This document shows positions 26,170 to 33,751 of a DNA stretch of 33,751 bases, piece after piece. Within the stretch, counting starts at the first letter, position 1; each line of letters opens with the position of its first letter. The position numbers and the translations under genes are program-made. Source of the stretch: Ruminococcus sp. (lineage in GTDB: Bacteria; Bacillota; Clostridia; Oscillospirales; Ruminococcaceae). The notes beneath the pieces are model-generated. The model was not told the DNA's origin, did not search any database, and saw nothing but the letters and a program-made list of their open reading frames with translations. The stretch lies in NCBI GenBank assembly GCA_021200215.1, contig JAJQGV010000089.1, forward strand, positions 1-33,751, given 5' to 3'.

Positions 26170-27300
26170 TTATATTCTAGTGGATAGTAGTTGTGAATAT
26201 TGCTTTCTAAAGTTATCAAAAGAGTTATTGTCTAAAGCGTCACGAATCTTTTCCATGAGGGTATTATAAAAGTACAGATTATGCATAACAGCTAATCTAC
26301 CACCAAGTTGTTCATCTGCTTTAAACAGATGGCGAACGTATGCTCTTGAGTGATTTCTACATACAGGGCAATCACATTGAGTATCTAATGGGCAACTGTC
26401 GGTTTTATACTTTTCATTTGTGATGTGCATAATGCCTTGCCAAGTGAATATAGTTCCATGACGAGCATTCCTAGAGGGCATAACACAATCAAACATATCT
26501 ACACCTCTAGCAACGCCCTCTATAATGTTAGATGGCGTACCTACTCCCATTAGATATCTAGGCTTATCTTTAGGCATATACTCTTCAACTACATCTAAAA
26601 TGTGATACATTGTGTCAGTAGGCTCACCAACTGCAAGTCCGCCGATGGCATAGCCGTCTAAGTCTAATTCAGTGATATCTTTCATGTGCTGTATGCGTAG
26701 GTCATCAAAAGTACACCCTTGATTTATTCCAAACAACATTTGATTAGGATTAATAGTATCTGGTAGAGAGTTTAACCTAGTCATCTCGGCTTTACAGCGT
26801 ACTAACCAACGAGTGGTTCTCTCACAAGAGTTTTTTGAGTATTCATACGTAGCAGGATTCTCTACGCACTCATCGAAAGCCATAGCAATAGTAGAACCTA
26901 AATTAGATTGTATCTGCATTGAAACTTCTGGGGACATAAATATTCTATGACCATCTATATGTGATGCGAAGTAAACACCTTCCTCTTTAATCTTTCTTAG
27001 ACTAGCCAACGAAAATACTTGAAATCCACCACTATCTGTTAGTATAGGTCTATCCCAATTTATAAACTTATGAAGTCCACCCATTTCACGTACAACAGTA
27101 TCAGTTGGACGTAAATGTAGATGATATGTATTACACAACTCTACTTGGCACTTTAAATCTTTAAGGTCAAGCGAAGATATAGCACCTTTAATAGCTCCAC
27201 AAGTTGCAACGTTCATAAAGAATGGACTCTGCACCGTTCCATGCACGGTTTCAAAGATGCCTCGTCTAGCTTTTCCCTCTGTTTTGATTACTTTAAACAT
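26170..27300 (-). CDS. tgt: Queuine tRNA-ribosyltransferase
   Basis: 376 aa; PFFMNVATCGAIKGA, CNTYHLHLRPTDTVV, LTDSGGFQVFSLASLRKI, GGLAVGEPT, CVMPSRNARHGTIFT, zinc motif CDCPVCRNHSRAYVRHLF. Confidence 0.97.
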   Translation of the reverse strand: MFKVIKTEGKARRGIFETVHGTVQSPFFMNVATCGAIKGAISSLDLKDLKCQVELCNTYHLHLRPTDTVVREMGGLHKFINWDRPILTDSGGFQVFSLASLRKIKEEGVYFASHIDGHRIFMSPEVSMQIQSNLGSTIAMAFDECVENPATYEYSKNSCERTTRWLVRCKAEMTRLNSLPDTINPNQMLFGINQGCTFDDLRIQHMKDITELDLDGYAIGGLAVGEPTDTMYHILDVVEEYMPKDKPRYLMGVGTPSNIIEGVARGVDMFDCVMPSRNARHGTIFTWQGIMHITNEKYKTDSCPLDTQCDCPVCRNHSRAYVRHLFKADEQLGGRLAVMHNLYFYNTLMEKIRDALDNNSFDNFRKQYSQLLSTRI

Positions 27301-27350
27301 AGTATATAAAACTCCTTTTTGTGTTTATTAGTTATGAATAACGTTATTCA

Positions 27351-28319
27351 TTAGAGCATCATTAGTATAATGGATATTATAACTAGTATGATACCACATA
27401 TGAACAGTTTAGCAGTCATCTTATTGCCTAGATATTTATCCATAAACGACCATACCACGTTAATGAATCCAAAACTTATTAAGCACGTACCTAATAAGCC
27501 TATAGTAACATTAAAATCGGTTATGGTTTTATCTACTAAGGAATCACATATTTTTATGTACATATTCAACGGTGTAATTAATGATATAACCTCTACTAGA
27601 GTTAGTACAATATAGTGTATTGGGTGTTCTTTAAAGAAAGCTCTACTAGAAAAAGGTTCAAAGAAATCTCTAGCACAAGTAGGCATATCGTTGTAGGTAA
27701 TGGGCTTAACTATATTGTCACAACTGAAGTTTGAATATTTGCGAAAGTTAGTAGACCAATACCATTTAGGGACTATCATTCCACCGATATTTTTATCACT
27801 TAGCGTTATAAATGGATAGAAAAAGTTACTAATCTTATGGAATGGAATATGTTCTCTAAATACCATGATAGAAGTTATCCAAACGTTTCTTTCATTAGTA
27901 ATACTTGAAGGAACTTTATAGTTAAGAGGTCTGTAGAAATCATCGTTTAGAATCTTTTTAAACTCGGTAAAGTCCTCGCTAATGTAGGAGTTATCCTTTT
28001 TTATGTCATATAGGGTATCCACCACTTTTAAGAGTTCCTCTGGATTTTGATAGAAAAAGTCATCGTTAGTATACAATACTTGAGCAGGTCTATCACCATC
28101 TATTTGATGAAATAGTGAGGGATTGGCTCTAAGGATACAACTTAAGTATATCTCACCATTTTGAAATAGGTTCTCAAAGTTTTCATACACTAAGTGTAGT
28201 TTATCATTTGGAGATTTAATTAACCATTTAGGTTTGGTTATTTTAGCACCCATATATTGAGAAAATTCTGTCCTATCGATATTTCCACGAATGTTTAAGA
28301 AGTCATGAAACGTAAACAA
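27351..28319 (-). CDS. Hypothetical protein with C-terminal TM helices (322 aa)
   Basis: Soluble N-terminal ~220 aa, then three hydrophobic segments; lies between queA and tgt. Confidence 0.7.
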   Translation of the reverse strand: MFTFHDFLNIRGNIDRTEFSQYMGAKITKPKWLIKSPNDKLHLVYENFENLFQNGEIYLSCILRANPSLFHQIDGDRPAQVLYTNDDFFYQNPEELLKVVDTLYDIKKDNSYISEDFTEFKKILNDDFYRPLNYKVPSSITNERNVWITSIMVFREHIPFHKISNFFYPFITLSDKNIGGMIVPKWYWSTNFRKYSNFSCDNIVKPITYNDMPTCARDFFEPFSSRAFFKEHPIHYIVLTLVEVISLITPLNMYIKICDSLVDKTITDFNVTIGLLGTCLISFGFINVVWSFMDKYLGNKMTAKLFICGIILVIISIILMML

Positions 28320-28356
28320 TTAAAAATCACTCCCTTAGTAGTGTATATAGTATCAA

Positions 28357-29394
28357 CTATTGATTGTTAGCTATAAACATACAGTCACCAAAAGAGAAGA
28401 ATCTGTACCTTTCTTGAACGGCAACCTTATAAGCGTTCATAGTATTTTCGTAGCCCATAAATGCCGATACCAACATAATTAGAGTACTCTCTGGTAGGTG
28501 AAAGTTAGTAATTAAGCCATCGAGGACTTTAAACTTGTAACTTGGATATATAAAGATATCTGTATAGCCATCTGCCTCTTTAATCTTTCCATCATTAAAG
28601 GTAGCAACGCTTTCTAAAGTTCTACAAGATGTTGTACCTACTGCAATAACTCTACCACCATTTTTTTTTGTTTCATTGATTAAATCAGCGGTACTCTGTG
28701 GTAAGTGATAGTGTTCACTGTGCATCTTGTGGTCTAAGATATCATCTTCTTTAACGGGACGGAAAGTTCCTAAGCCAACGTGTAGGGTAACATAAGCAAT
28801 GTTTACGCCCATATCTTTTAAAGATAGTAACTGTTCATTAGTGAAGTGTAATCCAGCGGTAGGGGCAGCAGAAGAACCTAATTCTTTAGAGTATACCGTT
28901 TGATAGCGTTCTTTATCTTGAAGTTTTTCAGTGATATAAGGGGGTAAAGGCATCTGACCGACATCTTCTAAGGCGGTAAAAAAGTTACCATCACATTGAA
29001 ATTTAACTATTCTATTGCCATCATCTTTAACTTCTAAAACTTCTGCAATCAATCTGCCGTTACCAAAAGAGAACTTAACTCCAACTTTACATTTTTTAGC
29101 AGGTCTACAAATGATTTCCCAAATCTTGTCACCCTTTTGTTCTAATAGAAGGAATTCTATGAAAGTTTTATTATCCATTTTTTCGCCGTAGAGTCTTGCA
29201 GGTAACACTCGGCTATCGTTTAATACTAATAAATCACCTTTTTTTAGATATTTACATAGATTATAAAAGTAGTCATGTGTTATTTCACCAGTAGTTCTAT
29301 CGACGCACATCATTCTTGAATAGTTTCTAGGTTCAATAGGTGTTTGTGCTATAAGTTCTTGAGGAAGGTCGTAAAAGAAATCCGATTTTTTCAT
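28357..29394 (-). CDS. queA: S-adenosylmethionine:tRNA ribosyltransferase-isomerase
   Basis: 345 aa; [80 protein letters not shown]. Confidence 0.97.
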   Translation of the reverse strand: MKKSDFFYDLPQELIAQTPIEPRNYSRMMCVDRTTGEITHDYFYNLCKYLKKGDLLVLNDSRVLPARLYGEKMDNKTFIEFLLLEQKGDKIWEIICRPAKKCKVGVKFSFGNGRLIAEVLEVKDDGNRIVKFQCDGNFFTALEDVGQMPLPPYITEKLQDKERYQTVYSKELGSSAAPTAGLHFTNEQLLSLKDMGVNIAYVTLHVGLGTFRPVKEDDILDHKMHSEHYHLPQSTADLINETKKNGGRVIAVGTTSCRTLESVATFNDGKIKEADGYTDIFIYPSYKFKVLDGLITNFHLPESTLIMLVSAFMGYENTMNAYKVAVQERYRFFSFGDCMFIANNQ

Positions 29395-29441
29395 AGTATA
29401 AAATACTCCAATCTAAAAAGTTTAAAAAATTAAAAAAACTG

Positions 29442-29470
29442 TTGACAATACAAAGATATCGTGATATTAT
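29442..29470 (+). promoter_or_regulatory. sigma-A promoter of riboswitch-asd transcript
   Basis: TTGACA-N17-TATTAT. Confidence 0.8.
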
Positions 29471-29473
29471 ATA

Positions 29474-29665
29474 TCTTAGATAGAGGTGCGATAGAGATAA
29501 GTATTCTATGCTAAGAACAATATCGAGTTCGTTAAGATGTTAGGTATAGAGGAAAGGCAATATCGCCGAAATGCTAAAATGTATCGATATGGTTTTAGCG
29601 TTGGGTACAGACTTAATAGGTTTGTAACTGTCATCATGGTTATGATGGAGAGCTATCGGCATATA
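29474..29665 (+). ncRNA. Lysine riboswitch (L box)
   Basis: GATAGAGGTGCGA...AAGTAT...GAGGAAAGGCAATATCGCCGAAATG...TGGGTACAGAC...AACTGTCATCATGG...GGAGAGCTATCGGC; upstream of asd-dapA-dapB. Confidence 0.93.
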
Positions 29666-29706
29666 ATCTTTTTTGTATGTCAATATCTTTTATTATAACT
29701 CATGAT

Positions 29707-29731
29707 AGCCAGTTTGTAAACTGGTTTTTTT
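29707..29731 (+). terminator. Riboswitch expression-platform terminator
   Basis: CCAGTTTGTAAACTGG followed by TTTTTTT; GATAGC just upstream can pair with riboswitch GCTATC as antiterminator. Confidence 0.8.
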
Positions 29732-29761
29732 AAATTTATTTTTTAAAGGAGTTTTTTTAAC

Positions 29762-30847
29762 ATGAAACAACAATATAACGTTGGAATAATCGGAGCTACT
29801 GGTATGGTAGGTCAACGTTTTGCAACTTTATTAGAAAATCACCCATGGTTTAAGGTAGTAGTATTGGCTGCCTCACCACGTTCTGCAGGTAAAACTTATG
29901 AAGAAGCAGTAGGTAAAAAATGGGTTATGAGTACACCTATTCCAACCGAAATGAAGGATATAGTAGTTATGGACGCTACCGCAGATATAGAAAAGATTGC
30001 TGAAAAGGTTGACTTTGTATTCTGTGCCGTAGATATGAAAAAAGATGAAATAAAGGTACTTGAAGAAAAATATGCTAAAGCAGAAGTTCCAGTGGTATCT
30101 AATAACTCTGCACATAGATTTACTCCAGACGTTCCTATGGTAGTACCAGAGATTAATCCACAACACCTAGAAATAATAGCATACCAAAAGAAACGTTTAG
30201 GTACTAAAAAAGGATTTATTGCAGTAAAGTCAAACTGTTCTATACAAAGCTATGTACCTGCACTATCTCCATTAAGAGATAAGTTCGGCATTAAGCAAGT
30301 GTTAGCTTGTACCTATCAAGCTATAAGTGGTGCGGGTAAGACTTTTGAAACTTGGCCTGAAATGGTGGATAATCTAATACCATACATTGGCGGTGAAGAA
30401 GAAAAATCTGAGCAAGAACCTTTAAAAGTTTGGGGAACTATAGAGAATGGTGAGATAGTTAAAGCACAATCACCAATAATTACTACTCAATGTTTAAGAG
30501 TTCCTGTTTCTGATGGTCATACTGCTGGAGTATTCGTATCCTTTGATAAGAAACCTACTAAAGAAGAAATATTAGAAACTTGGGCAAACTTTAAGGGTGA
30601 ACCTCAAGAGTTAGATTTACCTCATGCACCAAAACAGTTTATCCATTACTTTGAAGAGGATAACCGTCCACAAGCTAAACTAGATAGAAATCTTGAGGGT
30701 GGTATGGCTGTATCGGTCGGTAGACTTAGAGAAGATACTCTATTTGATTATAAGTTTGTATGCCTATCGCATAACACTCTAAGAGGTGCAGCAGGTGGCG
30801 GAGTTCTACTCGCTGAATTACTAGCTAAAAAGGGTTACTTTGACTAA
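29762..30847 (+). CDS. asd: Aspartate-semialdehyde dehydrogenase
   Basis: 361 aa; VGIIGATGMVGQRFATLLENHPWF, SNCSIQSYVPALSPL, YQAISGAGKT, RVPVSDGHTAGVFV. Confidence 0.96.
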   Translation: MKQQYNVGIIGATGMVGQRFATLLENHPWFKVVVLAASPRSAGKTYEEAVGKKWVMSTPIPTEMKDIVVMDATADIEKIAEKVDFVFCAVDMKKDEIKVLEEKYAKAEVPVVSNNSAHRFTPDVPMVVPEINPQHLEIIAYQKKRLGTKKGFIAVKSNCSIQSYVPALSPLRDKFGIKQVLACTYQAISGAGKTFETWPEMVDNLIPYIGGEEEKSEQEPLKVWGTIENGEIVKAQSPIITTQCLRVPVSDGHTAGVFVSFDKKPTKEEILETWANFKGEPQELDLPHAPKQFIHYFEEDNRPQAKLDRNLEGGMAVSVGRLREDTLFDYKFVCLSHNTLRGAAGGGVLLAELLAKKGYFD

Positions 30848-30909
30848 TAAGGTAGGTTAAATCGATATGTCATTTATACATTAACTGGTGAAAGGAGTTA
30901 ATTTTTAAA

Positions 30910-31800
30910 ATGAAAAATACAATCTTTACTGGGGCTGGTGTAGCCATTATAACCCCTATGAATGAAGATAGTACCATAAACTTTGATAAGTTAGGTGAGA
31001 ATATAGACAATCAAATTGAAAATGGTACTGATGCTATAATAATCTGTGGTACTACTGGAGAATCTTCTACTATGACCGACGACGAACATACTGAATGCAT
31101 TCGCTATGCAGTAGAAAAAACTAACAAAAGAGTACCAGTTATCGCTGGTACTGGTAGCAATGATACTAAGTACGCTATAGAACTATCTCAAGAGGCACAA
31201 AAACTCGGTGCAGATGGTCTACTTTTAGTAACTCCATACTATAATAAAACTTCTCAACGTGGTTTGATTGCTCACTATAACGCCATTGCTAACAACGTTG
31301 ATATCCCTATAATACTATATAACATTCCTAGTAGAACGGGCGTAAACATAGCTATAGATACTTATGTTCAACTTTCCGAAAACAAGAACATTGTGGCAGT
31401 TAAAGAGGCTAGTGGAAACATAGGCTATGTTGCTAAGATTATACAAGCGGTTGGCGACAAAATGGACGTTTACAGTGGTAACGATGACCAAATCGTTCCA
31501 TTGATGTCCCTAGGTGCTAAGGGAGTTATTTCCGTACTATCTAACGTTATGCCTAAGGAAACTCATCAGATGGCTAAATATTGCTTAGATAATGACTTTA
31601 ATAGTGCTAGTAAGATGCAGATTGAACTCTTAGATTTAATTAACGCACTATTTATAGATGTAAATCCTATACCTGTTAAAGAGGCTATGAATCTTATGGG
31701 ATTAAATGTTGGTGGTTGTCGTATGCCACTATATCCAATGGCTGAAAACGATATAGAAGTCTTAAAGAAAGCATTAATTAATCATGGATTAATTAAATAA
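30910..31800 (+). CDS. dapA: 4-hydroxy-tetrahydrodipicolinate synthase
   Basis: 296 aa; GAGVAIITPM, CGTTGESSTMTDDEH, PYYNKTSQRGLIAHY, YNIPSRTGVNI, AVKEASGN. Confidence 0.97.
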   Translation: MKNTIFTGAGVAIITPMNEDSTINFDKLGENIDNQIENGTDAIIICGTTGESSTMTDDEHTECIRYAVEKTNKRVPVIAGTGSNDTKYAIELSQEAQKLGADGLLLVTPYYNKTSQRGLIAHYNAIANNVDIPIILYNIPSRTGVNIAIDTYVQLSENKNIVAVKEASGNIGYVAKIIQAVGDKMDVYSGNDDQIVPLMSLGAKGVISVLSNVMPKETHQMAKYCLDNDFNSASKMQIELLDLINALFIDVNPIPVKEAMNLMGLNVGGCRMPLYPMAENDIEVLKKALINHGLIK

Positions 31801-31804
31801 TCGT

Positions 31805-31831
31805 TTAGGAACGTTCTTAGAGCGTTCCTAA
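31805..31831 (+). other. Intercistronic hairpin dapA/dapB
   Basis: TTAGGAACG-ttcttagag-CGTTCCTAA, no U-tract. Confidence 0.55.
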
Positions 31832-31866
31832 CTTATATAAATAAAATTATCAAGGAAGTGTATTAA

Positions 31867-32625
31867 ATGGTAAATATAGCTATTTGTGGTGCTAACGGTA
31901 AGATGGGTAAAACTATATATAACTGCGTTAAAAATCGTGATAATATAAATATTGTTGGCGGTATAGATATCAACACTGAAAAGTATGCAGACTTTGAAAT
32001 AGTTGAAAATCCTAATGATTTATCTACTAAACCAGACGTTATTGTAGACTACTCTCACCCTAACGTATTAAAAAGTCTACTTGAATACTGCCTAACTAAT
32101 GGAGTTCCAGTAGTTTTGGCTACTACTGGATATTCTGATGAGCAGATAAACGATATTAAAAAAGCATCTGAACAGATACCCGTATTCTTTTCATGGAATA
32201 TGTCCCTAGGAATTAATCTATTGGTAGGGTTATCTAAAAAGGCTACTGAGATTTTAGGAAATCAATTCGATATAGAGATTGTGGAAAAACATCATAATCA
32301 AAAGGTAGATGCCCCTAGCGGTACTGCCCTTATGATTGCTAACAGCATTAACGAAACTTTAGAAACTCCACATAATTACGTTTACGATAGACACTCTCAA
32401 CGTAAAAAACGTGATAAGAACGAAATAGGTATACATTCTATCAGAGGTGGTACTATCGTTGGTGAGCATGAAGTAATCTTTGCGGGTAACGATGAGATTA
32501 TATCTTTAAAACACGTTGCTACATCTAAGACGGTTTTCGCTGAAGGTTCTTTAAATGCTAGTATCTTCTTAAAGGATAAACCTGCTGGTATCTATGATAT
32601 GAGTAATCTAATTTCCGAAAACTAG
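31867..32625 (+). CDS. dapB: 4-hydroxy-tetrahydrodipicolinate reductase
   Basis: 252 aa; IAICGANGKMGKTIYN, VDYSHPNVLKSLLEYC, EIVEKHHNQKVDAPSGTALMIA, GIHSIRGGTIVGEHEVIF. Confidence 0.97.
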   Translation: MVNIAICGANGKMGKTIYNCVKNRDNINIVGGIDINTEKYADFEIVENPNDLSTKPDVIVDYSHPNVLKSLLEYCLTNGVPVVLATTGYSDEQINDIKKASEQIPVFFSWNMSLGINLLVGLSKKATEILGNQFDIEIVEKHHNQKVDAPSGTALMIANSINETLETPHNYVYDRHSQRKKRDKNEIGIHSIRGGTIVGEHEVIFAGNDEIISLKHVATSKTVFAEGSLNASIFLKDKPAGIYDMSNLISEN

Positions 32626-32632
32626 ATAACAT

Positions 32633-32667
32633 AAAGTGGATATCTTAAAAGGTATCCACTTTTTTTA
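32633..32667 (+). terminator. Terminator after dapB
   Basis: AAAGTGGATATCTT-aa-AAGGTATCCACTTT then T-tract. Confidence 0.8.
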
Positions 32668-33751
32668 CTATTTTATATATACTCTACTAGCCCTTAAATT
32701 AATATTACAAGCTAACTCATAGTTGATAGTACCTATAATATTAGCAAGTTCATCTATTGTGATAGTTTCATTGCCATCTGTACCCACTAAGGTAACTATA
32801 TCACCCGATTTAACATTATCTATGTTAGAAACGTCTACCATAAACTGATCCATGCATACATTTCCGATAATCTTACATCTAATACCATGTATTAAAACCT
32901 CACCTTTATTAGATAATAACCTACTGTAGCCATCGGCATAACCTGCTGTAACAGTAGCCACCTTAATAGTTTTGTCAGCCTTAAAAGTTCTGCCATAGCC
33001 AACGGTATCTCCCTTAGATATGTACTTAACCATACTAACTACACTCTTTAGAGCCATTATGGGTTTATATACAATATCCTTGCGAACATCGTTGCTAGGA
33101 TTCAATCCATATAATATAATTCCAGCCCTAACAGCACCGTACTGTTCTTTCTTTAGATTAGTTAAACCAGCACTATTTTGAGCGTGTACTAAACCGCAAT
33201 CATAACCAGATTTTTTAAGTTCAGCCACTATAGTATCCAAGTTGTTAAGTTGATACTCTGTAAAGTCTACATTGTCTTGACGGAAACTATCTGCGACACA
33301 AAGATGTGTGAAGATACCATCAATCTTGAGGTTTTTCAATGCATATACTTTTTTTATATCTTCTAAGGTATCATTATGTTCATTTTGAATAAATCCAATA
33401 CGATTCATACCAGTATCTATAGCTATATGAACTCTAGCAGTAGAGCCTTTTTCTTCTAAGGATTTATTTAATTCTATAGCATAATCGTAGCCTAAAATAG
33501 CTTGAACTATGTTATAGTTTTGAAGCATCTCTGCCTCTTCTACAGGAGTATATCCTAAGATTAATATTTCACCTAATATGCCATGTTCACGAAGTTTAAT
33601 ACCCTCATCTAAGTTAGATACTGCAAAGTAATCTATACCAAGGTTTTGTAGTTCAGTAGCTATTTCAATATCTCCATGACCATAAGCGTTAGCTTTAACT
33701 ACGGCAATAATCTTTTTATCGGTGATACTTTTAATAGTATCTACATTATAT
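32668..33751 (-). CDS. alr: Alanine racemase, partial (5' end beyond right edge)
   Basis: Frame continues upstream of the tracked Met at 33528 to the edge: ...NVDTIKSITDKKIIAVVKANAYGHGDIEIATELQNLGIDYFAVSNLDEGIKLREHG..., containing the PLP lysine motif VVKANAYGHG; downstream GYADGYSR, GNVCMDQFMVDV. Confidence 0.95.
   Translation of the reverse strand, partial: YNVDTIKSITDKKIIAVVKANAYGHGDIEIATELQNLGIDYFAVSNLDEGIKLREHGILGEILILGYTPVEEAEMLQNYNIVQAILGYDYAIELNKSLEEKGSTARVHIAIDTGMNRIGFIQNEHNDTLEDIKKVYALKNLKIDGIFTHLCVADSFRQDNVDFTEYQLNNLDTIVAELKKSGYDCGLVHAQNSAGLTNLKKEQYGAVRAGIILYGLNPSNDVRKDIVYKPIMALKSVVSMVKYISKGDTVGYGRTFKADKTIKVATVTAGYADGYSRLLSNKGEVLIHGIRCKIIGNVCMDQFMVDVSNIDNVKSGDIVTLVGTDGNETITIDELANIIGTINYELACNINLRASRVYIK

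Noticed and set aside
27370-27615. 81-aa plus-strand ORF
   Set aside because: Antisense to TM-encoding part of the 322-aa protein; no RBS support.
29873-30166. 97-aa minus-strand ORF, Phe/Tyr/Trp-rich
   Set aside because: Antisense to asd; composition atypical for protein, typical for shadow frame.

Overview
AT-rich, low-GC Gram-positive (Clostridia/Ruminococcus-like, inferred from gene content and style) chromosomal window. It carries mostly housekeeping and catabolic genes: partial pnuC (-), rarA, a rhomboid protease, GH43, an Asp-aminotransferase-family enzyme, an ECF sigma/anti-sigma pair, xylA-xylB plus a small membrane protein, a GH31 alpha-xylosidase, an FkbM methyltransferase, a Leu T-box with leuA, ilvB-leuC-leuD-leuB, queA/tgt, a lysine riboswitch with asd-dapA-dapB, and partial alr (-). 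No rRNA, tRNA, transposase, cas genes or true CRISPR array were seen. Items most worth a second look: (1) a lipoprotein at 19767-20720 whose C-terminal region reads like a cohesin module with its halves in swapped order (C-half then N-half), a possible circular permutation; (2) three dispersed solitary repeats at ~11986-12035, 14729-14767 and 25550-25599, one of which is a 32-nt sequence closely resembling a type I-C CRISPR repeat, with no array or cas genes here; (3) a ~250-bp gene-free iteron-like cluster of CCCGTCACA units at 15987-16236; (4) a structured pnuC leader; (5) a probable ECF autoregulatory promoter next to a perfect 14-bp palindrome; (6) a palindrome filling the -35/-10 spacer of xylA. 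All calls come from reading the sequence and ORF translations; no database searches were run.
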